Source of the DNA: Paracoccaceae bacterium
GTDB lineage: Bacteria; Pseudomonadota; Alphaproteobacteria; Rhodobacterales; Rhodobacteraceae
Direction: 5' to 3'
NCBI GenBank assembly: GCA_027013095.1
Contig: JALUYI010000017.1
Location: forward strand, 1-64,000
Length of the DNA: 64,000 nt
Position 1 is the stretch's first letter; each line of letters begins with the position of its first letter. Positions 16,048 through 25,257 of the stretch are shown here, piece after piece. Below the pieces are notes generated by a model, which ran no database searches, had not been told where the DNA came from, and worked only from the letters and a program-made list of their open reading frames with translations. The position numbers and the translations under genes were made by a program.

Positions 16048-17643
16048 ATGGCCAAGCAGAAGAAACAAAAAATCCACCGCCCCCGCGCCGAGACCCCAAA
16101 GGGGTTTCGGGACTATTTTGGCGCCGATGTGACCCAGCGAAACGAGATGCTGGCAAAGATCGCCGAAGTTTACCACCGCTATGGCTTTGATCCGCTGGAA
16201 AGCTCGGCGGTCGAAACCGTCGAGGCGCTGGGCAAGTTTCTGCCAGACGTCGAGCGCCCCAACGAGGGCGTGTTCGCGTGGCTTGAGGAGGACAAGGATT
16301 GGCTGGCGCTGCGCTATGACCTGACGGCGCCGCTGGCGCGGGTTTACGCCCAGCACCGCAACGATCTGCCCACCCCCTATAGGCGCTATGCAATGGGGCC
16401 GGTCTGGCGCAACGAAAAACCGGGGCCGGGACGGTTTCGCCAGTTTTATCAATGCGATGCCGATACCGTGGGCGCGGCAAGCGTGGCCGCGGACGCCGAG
16501 ATTTGCGCCATGCTGGCCGACACGCTCGAGGCCGTGGGGATTGCGCGCGGCGATTATGTTATCCGGGTCAATAATCGCAAGGTTTTGGATGAAATCATCC
16601 GTGGTTTGATGGTCGACAGTGAAAAAACACGCGCTTTGCCAAGAAACTTTAGTGATGCACTTAACACTAGAGGGAGTGATTGGAAGTTTGTGGAACCCGA
16701 AGATATACTACGTACGATTGATAAGTTTGATAAGGTCGGTGCCGAAGGCGTAATCGAATTGCTGACGGAGGGTCGAAAAGATCAGTCCGGTGCATTCATA
16801 GAGGGTGTTGGGCTTTCCACGCAAGACGCCGCTCGAGTCGTGCAATTCATGGAGTCGCGTGGGCAAGACAATACTGAGACGCTCTCAAACTTGCGCGAGT
16901 TAATGGGGCCTTCCGTCTTGGCCGTCCATGAGGAGCATGGGGTTCACCATACCGGCCTCGAAGGATTGGATGAGCTTGAAACCATCGCAACCCTTCTTGA
17001 GGCCCAAGGCTACGGCCCTGATCGCATCGTCATCGACCCCTCGGTCGTGCGTGGTCTTGGCTATTACACGGGGCCGGTGTTTGAGGCCGAGTTGACCTTT
17101 GAAATCAAGGACGACAAGGGCCGTGTGCGACAGTTCGGCTCGGTCGCGGGAGGTGGGCGTTATGATGATCTGGTGAAACGCTTTACCGGGCAAAGCGTGC
17201 CGGGAACAGGCGTTTCCATCGGCGTTGACCGTTTGCTGGCGGCCCTGCGCGCCAAGGGGCGGATTGACAGCACATCCCAAGGCCCCGTTGTCGTGACGGT
17301 GATGGACCGCGACCGCATGGGTGATTATCAGGCGATGGTGGCCGAACTGCGCAATGCGGGGATCCGCGCCGAGGTTTACCTTGGCAATCCGAAAAATTTC
17401 GGCAACCAGTTGAAATATGCCGATAAACGAAACAGCCCCGTTGCGGTGATCGAAGGGGCTGATGAAAAGGCGCGCGGCGTTGTGCAGATCAAGGATCTCG
17501 CCCTTGGCGCGCGTTTGGCTGCGGATATGACCACCAACGAGGAATGGAAATCCCAGCCCGCCCAAATGGAAATCGCGCGTGCCGATCTGGTGGCCGAGGT
17601 TAAAAAGATGATCGCCCGCGCCAATGCTGCGGATCGGGAATAA
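16048..17643 (+). CDS. hisS: Histidyl-tRNA synthetase
   Basis: 531 residues. Class II motif 2 is [17 protein letters not shown], the histidine-specific loop is [14 protein letters not shown] and motif 3 is [13 protein letters not shown], followed by an anticodon-binding domain from about residue 415. It charges tRNA-His. The segment about 16565-16900 (residues about 173-285, the insertion domain between motifs 2 and 3) has about 48 percent GC and A/T-ending codons, unlike the surrounding coding sequence, while the frame stays open. This suggests a mosaic gene. Its neighbours hisZ and hisG are in the same direction. Confidence 0.95.
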   Translation: MAKQKKQKIHRPRAETPKGFRDYFGADVTQRNEMLAKIAEVYHRYGFDPLESSAVETVEALGKFLPDVERPNEGVFAWLEEDKDWLALRYDLTAPLARVYAQHRNDLPTPYRRYAMGPVWRNEKPGPGRFRQFYQCDADTVGAASVAADAEICAMLADTLEAVGIARGDYVIRVNNRKVLDEIIRGLMVDSEKTRALPRNFSDALNTRGSDWKFVEPEDILRTIDKFDKVGAEGVIELLTEGRKDQSGAFIEGVGLSTQDAARVVQFMESRGQDNTETLSNLRELMGPSVLAVHEEHGVHHTGLEGLDELETIATLLEAQGYGPDRIVIDPSVVRGLGYYTGPVFEAELTFEIKDDKGRVRQFGSVAGGGRYDDLVKRFTGQSVPGTGVSIGVDRLLAALRAKGRIDSTSQGPVVVTVMDRDRMGDYQAMVAELRNAGIRAEVYLGNPKNFGNQLKYADKRNSPVAVIEGADEKARGVVQIKDLALGARLAADMTTNEEWKSQPAQMEIARADLVAEVKKMIARANAADRE

Positions 17644-17649
17644 TCCCCC

Positions 17650-18759
17650 ATGCTGACCCCAAGCAACGCCCGCACCAAATCCGAGGCCGACCGCCTGTTT
17701 GCAGCCTTTGTCGCCGCCGGTGCCGAGCCGGTCGAGGCCGCTGCCCTGCAACCCGCCGAGACGCTGCTTGATCTTTACGGCGAGGATATCCGCGCGCGCG
17801 CCTATGTCACCCATGACCCCTTGGTGGGCGAGATGATGCTACGTCCAGATTTCACTGTTCCCGTGGTTCAGATGCATATGCACAACGGTGCCGAGCCGGC
17901 CCGCTACACCTATCAGGGCCCGGTCTGGCGCAAGCAACCGACAGAACGCGACCGGGCGCGGGAATATCTGCAGGTGGGGTTTGAACTGTTTGACCGCTCC
18001 AACCCCGCCAAGGCGGATGCCGAGGTTTTCTCGCTATTTTCCCGTGTGTTGCAACATCTTAACCTGCGCGCGGCCAGTGGCGACATGGGGATCCTGATGG
18101 CCGCCATCGAGGGGCTGGACACAATGGAGCAGCGCAAGGCCGCGCTGAAACGGCATATCTGGCGCCCACAACGGTTTCGTCAGCTTCTGGACCGCTTCGG
18201 GGGGCAATCGCCCGTACCCGACACCCGCCAAGCGCTGCTGGTGGCCGCCGAAAAAACACCCGTGGCCGATTTGTGCGCTGCCGCCGGGCAACACGTCGGC
18301 CTGCGCAGCATCTCGGACGTCAGCGCGCGCGTGGCAACGCTGGTTGACGACGCCAGAACCCCGCCGATTTCTGCGGAACAGGTGAATCTTTTGGAGGACA
18401 TCCTGAACATCCGCGAAAAATCACCCGCCGCTTTGGCCCATTTGCGCGCCCTTGCCTGCGACATGCCTCCCCTGACCCCGGCGCTGGACAAGATGGAGGC
18501 GCGTCTGGACGCGATGTCCGCCCGCCAGATCGATGTCGACGCGCTGGATTTCGAGGCCAGTTACGGGCGGACCACGATGGAATATTATGACGGCTTCGTC
18601 TTTGGTTTTTTTGCCGAAACCCGCGACGATCTGCCCCTGATCGCCAGCGGCGGACGGTATGATGCGATGACGGCAGTTCTGGGGCGCGGCCGCAGCATTC
18701 CGGCGGTGGGCGGTGTAATCCGCCCGGCGGCAATCGCCTCCCTGCTGGAGGCTCTGTGA
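17650..18759 (+). CDS. hisZ: ATP phosphoribosyltransferase regulatory subunit HisZ
   Basis: 369 residues resembling a class II HisRS catalytic core without an anticodon domain: MMLRPDFTVPVVQMHM, GPVWRKQPTERDRAREYLQVGFELF and a C-terminal GGRYDAMTAVLGRGR. HisZ forms a hetero-octamer with short HisG and provides histidine feedback. It starts 6 nt after hisS. Its TGA stop overlaps the hisG ATG by one base (TGATG). Confidence 0.94.
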   Translation: MLTPSNARTKSEADRLFAAFVAAGAEPVEAAALQPAETLLDLYGEDIRARAYVTHDPLVGEMMLRPDFTVPVVQMHMHNGAEPARYTYQGPVWRKQPTERDRAREYLQVGFELFDRSNPAKADAEVFSLFSRVLQHLNLRAASGDMGILMAAIEGLDTMEQRKAALKRHIWRPQRFRQLLDRFGGQSPVPDTRQALLVAAEKTPVADLCAAAGQHVGLRSISDVSARVATLVDDARTPPISAEQVNLLEDILNIREKSPAALAHLRALACDMPPLTPALDKMEARLDAMSARQIDVDALDFEASYGRTTMEYYDGFVFGFFAETRDDLPLIASGGRYDAMTAVLGRGRSIPAVGGVIRPAAIASLLEAL

Positions 18760-19484
18760 TGACCATAAAGCTGGGAATTCCGTCCAAGGGGCGCCTGCAG
18801 GACAAGACCTTTGAATGGTTTCAGGCGCGCGGCGTCACCTTGCAGCGCAGCGACTCAACGCGCGAATACGCTGGCTCGGTCAAGGGCATGGAAGGGATCG
18901 ATCTGGTGCTGTTGTCGGCTGGCGAAATTCCACAAGAGCTGGCTGCCGGTCGAATCCACCTCGGCGTGACCGGCACCGACCTGATCCACGAAAGGATCGT
19001 CCGCTGGCAAGACCGGGTCGAGATCCTCGGGCTGATGGGCTTTGGGCACGCCGACCTTGTGGTTGCGGTGCCCAAAACATGGGTTGACGTCGAAACACTG
19101 GACGATCTTGACGCCGCCGCGGCACAATTTCGCGCCCGACACGGGTTTCGCCTGCGGATTGCCACGAAATACCACAATCTGGTGCGCGATTTCCTGCGCG
19201 CCCACGGGGTTGCGGATTATCAACTGGTGGACAGCCAGGGGGCCACCGAGGGCACAGTCAAGAACCTGACCGCCGAGGCGATTGCCGACATCACCTCGAC
19301 CGGCGATACGCTGGAAGCCAACCACCTCAAGGTGTTGTCCGACGGGCTGATCCATCAGTCCCAGGCGGCTCTGGTGGCCTCGGTCAGCGCCGAACCCTCA
19401 ACCGCCGAGCGCGCGACGCTGACCACCCTGCTTGACCGCCTTGGCTTGCCTATGCGCACAACCTCGGAAGGTTCCGCCTGCTAG
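18759..19484 (+). CDS. hisG: ATP phosphoribosyltransferase catalytic subunit HisG (short form)
   Basis: 241 residues from ATG 18759 (a GTG lies one codon earlier). Motifs LGIPSKGRLQ at the N-terminus, HLGVTGTDLI, and DSQGATEGTVKNLTAEAIAD as the PRPP-binding region identify HisG. The C-terminal ACT-like regulatory domain of long HisG is absent, consistent with dependence on HisZ. It catalyses the first step of histidine synthesis (ATP plus PRPP). Confidence 0.95.
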   Translation: MTIKLGIPSKGRLQDKTFEWFQARGVTLQRSDSTREYAGSVKGMEGIDLVLLSAGEIPQELAAGRIHLGVTGTDLIHERIVRWQDRVEILGLMGFGHADLVVAVPKTWVDVETLDDLDAAAAQFRARHGFRLRIATKYHNLVRDFLRAHGVADYQLVDSQGATEGTVKNLTAEAIADITSTGDTLEANHLKVLSDGLIHQSQAALVASVSAEPSTAERATLTTLLDRLGLPMRTTSEGSAC

Positions 19485-19501
19485 ACCCAGTCCCCCTGCG
19501 C

Positions 19502-20371
19502 CTACTCGGCAGCCAACTTTTCCCGCTGACGGCCGAGATCGCACAATTGGCGAACGACATCTCCGATCAACTGCTGCAGTGCGCCGAAATTCGCATTGGG
19601 CTGGATCGTAACTTCGTCCATATAAAGGGCCCGGTCGATCTCGATCTGCAGGGCATGCTGGCCCTTTTCCGGCCTGCCGTAGGTCTGTGTCACAAACGCC
19701 CCGGCAAACGGCAGATTGCGCGATACCCGCAGGCCCGCGCCCTGAAACAGCCGCGCCGCCTCGTCCATGATTTCAGGTGCACTGGAAGCCCCGAAACGAT
19801 CACCCAGAACGATCTCTGGTTTGCGCTCAAAGGCAAAGGACGTGGCACTGAGCGCGGCGTGGGGCATTGAGTGGCAGTCAAACAGGATCGCCCGCCCGAA
19901 CGTCCGCTGGCTGCCAGCGATCAAGGCTCGCAAGGCCTGATGGTAGGGGTGATAGCACTGGTTCAATCGCGCTCGTGCCTCAGCCACGGTTATCTTGCCG
20001 CTGCGGATCTCTTGCCCATTGGCAACGACGCGGGGAATAACGCCCAGCCCGGCAGCAATCCGGGGGTTATAGCGCCTTTTTTCAAGGCCGATGATCAGCG
20101 CCGGGTCCAACTCATCCTCGCCACGGTTGAGTTCCACATACGCGCGCGGTAACAGCGCAGTCAGCAGAGGTGCACCATGTTCCGGAGCCGAGGCAAACAG
20201 CTGGTCGATAAAGGCGTCTTCGGATGAGCGAATCGTTGTTTCGTCCAGTTGCGAGCTGCGAATAAAGCTCCACGGATACATCCGCCCACTGTGCGGAGAC
20301 GCAAACACCACCGCCGTCTTGCGGTGTTTCGGCCATTTCACGTCATAGGTTGGTCGGGACATACGACTCAT
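19502..20371 (-). CDS. N-formylglutamate amidohydrolase family protein
   Basis: 289 residues: FASPHSGRMYP near the N-terminus, SSEDAFIDQLF, RAYVELNRGEDELDP, the FDCHSMPHA zinc-ligand block and a C-terminal LQIEIDRALYMDE. These are features of the N-formylglutamate deformylase family, which releases formate and glutamate in histidine or related catabolism; other family members have unknown substrates. Internal start ATG 20362 has a better upstream GGAAATGAG. Convergent with hisG. Confidence 0.85.
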   Translation of the reverse strand: MSRMSRPTYDVKWPKHRKTAVVFASPHSGRMYPWSFIRSSQLDETTIRSSEDAFIDQLFASAPEHGAPLLTALLPRAYVELNRGEDELDPALIIGLEKRRYNPRIAAGLGVIPRVVANGQEIRSGKITVAEARARLNQCYHPYHQALRALIAGSQRTFGRAILFDCHSMPHAALSATSFAFERKPEIVLGDRFGASSAPEIMDEAARLFQGAGLRVSRNLPFAGAFVTQTYGRPEKGQHALQIEIDRALYMDEVTIQPNANFGALQQLIGDVVRQLCDLGRQREKLAAE

Positions 20372-20417
20372 TTCCGATTATTCTCTGTCTTTGAGCATTT
20401 CATTTTCCGAAAACCAC

Positions 20418-20446
20418 TTGAACCCCAAAGCGACTCTGACTATAGA
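20418..20446 (+). promoter_or_regulatory. Probable sigma-70 promoter of tRNA-Val
   Basis: TTGAAC (20418-20423), 17-bp spacer, then TATAGA (20441-20446). The -10 lies 58 nt before the tRNA-Val 5' end. Confidence 0.6.
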
Positions 20447-20504
20447 AGCGCGACGTGGGCGTTGCCACATTCCCACAGGATTATGGCAGCGCCTTTGACA
20501 TTTC

Positions 20505-20579
20505 GGGCGTATAGCTCAGCGGGAGAGCACTTCGTTGACATCGAAGGGGTCACAGGTTCAATCCCTGTTACGCCCACCA
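20505..20579 (+). tRNA. tRNA-Val (anticodon GAC)
   Basis: GGGCGTATAGCTCAGCGGGA begins a 75-nt cloverleaf with anticodon stem CTTCG/CGAAG and loop TTGACAT (anticodon GAC). The T arm is GGTTCAATCC, the acceptor 3' side is TACGCCC and CCA is encoded. Confidence 0.96.
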
Positions 20580-20643
20580 TTCCCTTCCCGGGGGAAACCA
20601 AAACCAACGGGCGCAAGCGCGCCGCGACTTATGGAGAGAGACC

Positions 20644-20769
20644 ATGAAGGTCAAGAACTCACTTCGCTCTTTGAAAGCGCGCCATCGCGATTGCCGAATC
20701 GTGCGCCGTAAAGGCCGCGTTTACGTCATCAACAAAACCCAGCCCCGTTTCAAAGCCCGCCAAGGCTGA
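20644..20769 (+). CDS. rpmJ: 50S ribosomal protein L36
   Basis: A 41-codon gene: [20 protein letters not shown], then [21 protein letters not shown]. This is the zinc-free (C-minus) L36 form with only one Cys, common in Alphaproteobacteria. It is preceded by GGAGAGA and lies 64 nt after tRNA-Val, perhaps in the same transcript. A structural protein of the large ribosomal subunit. Confidence 0.96.
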   Translation: MKVKNSLRSLKARHRDCRIVRRKGRVYVINKTQPRFKARQG

Positions 20770-20840
20770 CGGATCGCGCGGCGACAACTCTGCGGCATTA
20801 ACCGCAGACGCCATCGCCAACCGGCGAAAGACCATAAAAC

Positions 20841-20875
20841 AGGCCGCCAGGGATGTGCCCGGGCGGCCTTCTTGT
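20841..20875 (+). terminator. Hairpin terminator after rpmJ
   Basis: AGGCCGCC (20841-20848) and GGCGGCCT (20862-20869) form a perfect 8-bp stem with a 13-nt loop, followed by TCTTGTG. The T-tract is poor, so efficiency is uncertain. It could serve rpmJ, and in reverse the convergent gene at 20911. Confidence 0.65.
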
Positions 20876-20910
20876 GTCGTTGTCTTGCGTCTTGTGTCGT
20901 CGCTCTGGAG

Positions 20911-22920
20911 TCAGGGCCGTTCGCCGACCGCAGTCAATGCTGCCATCGTCTTAGTATTCAGGAATCCGGTAACGGGCAAGTGTTTGTCCCTTTGGTATTT
21001 TCGAATCGCCTGCCGGGTCCAATCGTCAATGACGCCATCGACTGGTCCCGGATCATACCCCCGCAATGCCAGAATGCGCTCAACCATCTCGAACTGACCC
21101 TTGAACTTCAGCTCGGCTTGTCTGGCCTTGCCCTTTGGCTTGGCTGGCGGTGGCGCCTGCAATGCGCTCAGGCGATCCCGCGCCTGCCCAGCAAACTGGC
21201 CATCGGGAAAGGCCAGCAAGAATGTTCGATACCCGGCCACCGAGTTGGCCAGCACGGCCGCGCTCCACGCCAGTTGCTCTTTCTTGTTTCGGGCGTCTTC
21301 CCTCTTTTTTCGGGCGTCCTCTTTGGCGGCCTGAATAGCCCCCAGCCGCGTCCGGGCAAGGTCTGAGAACAGGCCGTTCGGATAGCGGTCGAGATAGGCG
21401 CGCAAACCCTGCTCGTCGCCGGCTTTGGCGCCACTTGCCGCCCAGAAATCCTTGTCATCGCGGCGTTGCGCCTGATTTTGCTGGGCCTGACGCAACTGGT
21501 TCAGCCGTTTCACGGCGATATTCGCGTGATAGCCCGCCGGGTATTGACTGAGAAAGGCTTGGTAGGCGGCGATCGTATTCAACAGCGCCGCATTGTCCCA
21601 AGCGTCACGCTCGCGCGCGGCAGTGGCGTTTCGTCGGGCTGCGACAAGCGCCTGCAAATCGCGCTGTGCGCGGGTCGCATAGAGCCCGTTCGGATAGCGC
21701 CTGAGATACCGTCTCAGGCCTTTTTCAGTGCCGTTGACCGCACCCGACGCCACCCAGTAATCCCGGTCCGCCGCCTCTCTTGCCCGCTGCGCCCGCGCTG
21801 CGGCCTGCGCGCGTTCATTGGCGGCCTGAACCGCTTGACGATTCAACTGCCCGATCTGCCCAGCTGTGATGTAACCGGTGATCGGCAAACCGCGATCGCG
21901 TTGCCAGGCGGCGATCGCCTTGCGTGAACCACGACCAAACATCCCGTCAATGCCGTAGGTGTTATAGCCAAGCGCGGTCAGGTTGCGCTGAATTTGCAAC
22001 CGCGTTGCGCGATCAAGGTTAAGAGCCGCCTCTCGGTCCTGCGCAATCTGGGCCGGGGTTTTGGCCGGGATCTGAGCCGGGGCGGGTATCACGACGGGTC
22101 CCGGATTCAGCCGATTCCGGGCCTCCTCGGCATGCCGCCCGTCAGGAAAGGCCCGCAGGTATGCGCGCACCCCCTCGGCTGGACCGCCCATATCCAGAAC
22201 CGCCTGCCAATAGCCGTCATCCTTGGCACCGGCCTGATCTGAAACCGGAACGGCCCCGGGGCGCAGGCTGCCGAGGTTTGAAATGAACCCGAACCCTTCA
22301 ATCCCGTTCGGAGCGGCGGCCAGAGCATCGGAAAACCCCATCCCCGGCAGCAGGAAACCCTGCCGCAGAACGTGGTCGATATCATCCGGGCGGCCCTTGA
22401 CCAGCAACACCCCCTGCGGAACCTGAAACTGGCCGATCCCCGGCTTCAGCCCGGCGCTGGTTTTCAGGTTGGACTTGGTCGTGGCCAGAAAAATCGCTGC
22501 CCGCCCCGGCTTGGCGGAAATAACGTCAAGCAGAACGTTGATTGAAACCCCGTGCCCGTAAATATCGCCAAGGCTGGTCGGGCTGGTATCGACAGGCAAA
22601 AACCATGTGTCGTTATCAGAGTGGACAAATTGCCCGGCCAGAACAACCGCAGCCCCCTCTGCGCCATCAACGCGCGCAAGCAGGCCGTCAATTGCGCGCT
22701 GGGTTTGCCGAGTGTCCAGATTGCGCCCCGAGATGATTGCATAGCCGGCATCCCGAAACGGGCTGGTGGCATTCAGAACAGCAACCCCCCGCGGCATCCG
22801 ACCGGCACCAGCATAATTCGAGTTGCCTATCAACAGGGCAACATTTGCCGAAAATGCAGCAGAGGCCGAAACCAAGCCGCCAATGAACAAGAACAATCCC
22901 AGTCTGAAAATCGCCAACAT
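20911..22920 (-). CDS. Caspase-fold pseudo-protease with Sel1/TPR-like repeats and two peptidoglycan-binding domains
   Basis: 669 residues with a signal peptide (about 1-24). Residues 25-230 follow the bacterial caspase (peptidase C14) fold: VALLIGNSNYAG, VDGAEGAAVVLAG and FLPVDTSPTSLGDIYGHG. The catalytic His loop, normally (Y/F)SGHG, reads LAGQF, and the catalytic Cys region, normally DACR, reads ATTKS. Five repeats of about 60-80 residues follow, each ending like LRAYLDRYPNGLFSDLARTR. There is a peptidoglycan-binding domain between repeats 1 and 2 (about 305-355) and another at the C-terminus (about 605-665). It is probably a periplasmic scaffold. The start has GGAGG upstream. Its neighbours give no function. 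Confidence 0.8.
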   Translation of the reverse strand: MLAIFRLGLFLFIGGLVSASAAFSANVALLIGNSNYAGAGRMPRGVAVLNATSPFRDAGYAIISGRNLDTRQTQRAIDGLLARVDGAEGAAVVLAGQFVHSDNDTWFLPVDTSPTSLGDIYGHGVSINVLLDVISAKPGRAAIFLATTKSNLKTSAGLKPGIGQFQVPQGVLLVKGRPDDIDHVLRQGFLLPGMGFSDALAAAPNGIEGFGFISNLGSLRPGAVPVSDQAGAKDDGYWQAVLDMGGPAEGVRAYLRAFPDGRHAEEARNRLNPGPVVIPAPAQIPAKTPAQIAQDREAALNLDRATRLQIQRNLTALGYNTYGIDGMFGRGSRKAIAAWQRDRGLPITGYITAGQIGQLNRQAVQAANERAQAAARAQRAREAADRDYWVASGAVNGTEKGLRRYLRRYPNGLYATRAQRDLQALVAARRNATAARERDAWDNAALLNTIAAYQAFLSQYPAGYHANIAVKRLNQLRQAQQNQAQRRDDKDFWAASGAKAGDEQGLRAYLDRYPNGLFSDLARTRLGAIQAAKEDARKKREDARNKKEQLAWSAAVLANSVAGYRTFLLAFPDGQFAGQARDRLSALQAPPPAKPKGKARQAELKFKGQFEMVERILALRGYDPGPVDGVIDDWTRQAIRKYQRDKHLPVTGFLNTKTMAALTAVGERP

Positions 22921-22971
22921 AATGCCTCCGTAAATCTTGTCCCGTCCCGGGGCGGCCTGTGGGGGTAGACC

Positions 22972-24198
22972 TTAATCGTAGCTCCTCTTATCTTCGATCA
23001 CTTTCCCGTCATTTGGCAAGGTGCCCGGGGCGACAATATTCACGTTTCCGCGCAGTTTCAGGGTTTCCAGAACCGCTTTTTCAAAGATTTCCGGATCGGG
23101 CGTATCACTTTCGATCTGAACCGTCATCACGTCCTTTTCTCCGGCGCGGCTGGCAATCACCCGGGCGCGAACGATCGCCGGGTGGCTGGCCACAAGGGCC
23201 GCAACCTGTTCGGGACGCACGAACATGCCCTTGATCTTGGTGGTCTGGTCGGCGCGGCCCATCCACCCCTTTATGCGCATGTTGGTGCGCCCACAGGGGC
23301 TGATCCCCGGCAGAACGGCGGACAAATCGCCGGTGGCAAAGCGGATCAAGGGATAATCGGGGTTGAGCGTGGTCACAACAACCTCACCCACCTCGCCCTC
23401 GGGAACCGGCGTTCCGGTCCCAGGAGTGACGATCTCGACGATAACGTGCTCGTCCACGATCATCCCCTCCATCGCCGGCGTTTCATAGGCGATATTGCCA
23501 AGGTCCGCGGTGGCGTAGTTTTGCAGGCACTGGATTCCGCGCGCCTGATATTCGGCCCGCAGCGAGGGGAACAGCGCCCCGCCGCCAACGCCGGCACGCT
23601 TGATCGAGGACAGGTCAACACCCATCGCATCGGCCCGGTCCAGAATGACCTTCAGATAGTCGGGTGTCCCTGCGTACGCGGTCACGCCGATATCATGAGC
23701 GGCCCGCACCTGCAGCTCGGTCTGTCCGGTTCCCGCTGGAAAAACAGCGGCCCCGACACTGCGTGCGCCGCTTTCAAAAATCATCCCCGCCGGGGTCATA
23801 TGATAGGAAAAACAGTTCTGTACGATGTCACCCTTGCCAATCCCGCACGCATGCAGAAACCGACCGATCCGCCACCAATCCGGCGTTGTGCGTCCGGGCT
23901 CATAAATCGGGCCCGGCGACTGAAAGATATGCTCAAACCCGGACGCCGGACGGGTCGTCAAGCCGCCAAAGGGCGCCGCCCCGGCCTGTGCCTTGCCAAG
24001 GTCGGATTTGCGCAGGACAGGTAGCCGGGCCAGATCCGAGACACTGGTGATGGCCTCTGCATCGATCCCGGCCAGCAGCTCGGCCAGCTTTGGTGCCTGC
24101 TCTTGCGCGCGCCGGATCTGGGCCGGCAATTCCCGGGCCAACGCTGCAGCGCGCTGGTCCGATGAACGGGTCTCCAGGTCATCAAAGTAACGTGTCAT
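22972..24198 (-). CDS. PaaK-like phenylacetate-CoA ligase family protein (divergent A3 loop)
   Basis: 408 residues of the PaaK family: GTPDYLKVI, GVGGGALFPSLRAEY, LIRFATGDLSAVLPGISPCG and GRADQTTKIKGMFVRPEQV are typical. The nucleotide-gripping A3 loop, normally SSGTTGKPT, is replaced by FQSPGPIYEPG, so activity as a classical AMP-forming ligase is not assured. It is the last gene of the acyl-CoA ligase/liv operon. It may activate an aromatic acid, or a relative of it, imported by that transporter. AAGGAAAGG precedes the start. Confidence 0.8.
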   Translation of the reverse strand: MTRYFDDLETRSSDQRAAALARELPAQIRRAQEQAPKLAELLAGIDAEAITSVSDLARLPVLRKSDLGKAQAGAAPFGGLTTRPASGFEHIFQSPGPIYEPGRTTPDWWRIGRFLHACGIGKGDIVQNCFSYHMTPAGMIFESGARSVGAAVFPAGTGQTELQVRAAHDIGVTAYAGTPDYLKVILDRADAMGVDLSSIKRAGVGGGALFPSLRAEYQARGIQCLQNYATADLGNIAYETPAMEGMIVDEHVIVEIVTPGTGTPVPEGEVGEVVVTTLNPDYPLIRFATGDLSAVLPGISPCGRTNMRIKGWMGRADQTTKIKGMFVRPEQVAALVASHPAIVRARVIASRAGEKDVMTVQIESDTPDPEIFEKAVLETLKLRGNVNIVAPGTLPNDGKVIEDKRSYD

Positions 24199-24309
24199 GG
24201 GTTTGACCTTTCCTTGGGTTGCACGCCATGCTGAGGGTGCAGCCCGCTCTCACCACTTGATTTTGAATGTACGAAGCGCGAAAAGTCGGCTCCTTTTTTA
24301 TCACATGCC

Positions 24310-25143
24310 CTAATTCAGCCAGCGTTTGCGCCGCCGATATGAGCGCACATCGCGGAACGACTTTCGCCCTTCCTCGGAAACCCCGAGGTAAAATTCCTTT
24401 ACATCCGGGTTCTCGCGCAACTCCTGCGCCGGCCCATCCATCACCACACGCCCGGACTCCAGAATATAGCCATGATGGGCGTATTTCAGCGCCACATTGG
24501 TGTTCTGCTCGGCCAGCAGGAACGAGACGCCTTCTTTTTCATTAAGGTTTTTCACAATGCCGAAGATTTCCTCAACCAACTGCGGTGCAAGTCCCATCGA
24601 GGGCTCATCCAGCAGGATCGTCTCCGGTTTACTCATCAGCGCGCGCCCGATTGCAATCATCTGCTGCTCACCCCCCGAGGTATAGCCGGCCAGCGATTTG
24701 CGCCGCTCTTTCAGGCGCGGGAAATAGCTGTAAACCAGATCCAGAGCCGCGTTGATCGCCTGCCCCCCGTCCTTGCGGGTGAACGCGCCGGTCAAAAGGT
24801 TCTCTTCAACGGTCAGATGCTCAAAACAATGGCGCCCTTCCATCACCTGAATGACGCCGCGGCGCACCAGCTCGGCAGGGTTCAACTGGGTAACATTCTC
24901 GCCGTGATATTCGATCCGCCCCTTGGTCACCTCGCCGCGCTCGGATTTCAACAGGTTCGAAATTGCCTTTAGCGTGGTGGTCTTGCCCGCACCATTGCCC
25001 CCCAGCAGCGCCGTAATCCCGCCTTTGGGAACGGCTAGGCTGACGCCCTTCAAAACCAGAATGACGTGGTTGTAAATCACCTCGATGTTGTTGACCTCCA
25101 GAATGGTTTCGGCCGGGGTCGCATCGGGTTTGGTCATGGTCAT
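24310..25143 (-). CDS. livF: Branched-chain-type ABC transporter ATP-binding protein LivF
   Basis: About 277 residues. Walker A GGNGAGKTT, signature SGGEQQMIAIGRAL and Walker B ILLDEPSMGLAPQLV are clear, and RGVIQVMEGRHCFEHLTVEE is typical of LivF. One of two cytoplasmic ATPases of the transporter encoded here. The start is uncertain: ATG 25143 or ATG 25167 both follow the hairpin at 25190-25216, and the frame is open to 25218. The C-terminal extension (about 30 residues after the ABC core) is basic. Confidence 0.9.
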   Translation of the reverse strand: MTMTKPDATPAETILEVNNIEVIYNHVILVLKGVSLAVPKGGITALLGGNGAGKTTTLKAISNLLKSERGEVTKGRIEYHGENVTQLNPAELVRRGVIQVMEGRHCFEHLTVEENLLTGAFTRKDGGQAINAALDLVYSYFPRLKERRKSLAGYTSGGEQQMIAIGRALMSKPETILLDEPSMGLAPQLVEEIFGIVKNLNEKEGVSFLLAEQNTNVALKYAHHGYILESGRVVMDGPAQELRENPDVKEFYLGVSEEGRKSFRDVRSYRRRKRWLN

Positions 25144-25189
25144 GGCGCTTGTCCGCTTGCTTGTCATCGTGACGTTTGGGAGGAGTGCA

Positions 25190-25216
25190 GGACCAGCCCC
25201 CGCAAGGGGCTGATCC
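25190..25216 (-). promoter_or_regulatory. Stem-loop between the binding-protein gene and livF
   Basis: On the minus strand GGATCAGCCCC (25216-25206) pairs with GGGGCTGGTCC (25200-25190) over 11 bp with one G-U pair and a 5-nt loop. It follows the binding-protein stop by about 40 nt and lacks a T-tract, so it is more likely a partial attenuator or RNA-stabilising stem than a full terminator. Confidence 0.6.
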
Positions 25217-25257
25217 AAGGTCTTGTCTGACCCTGTTGCGGGATCAGAGCAACAGCA

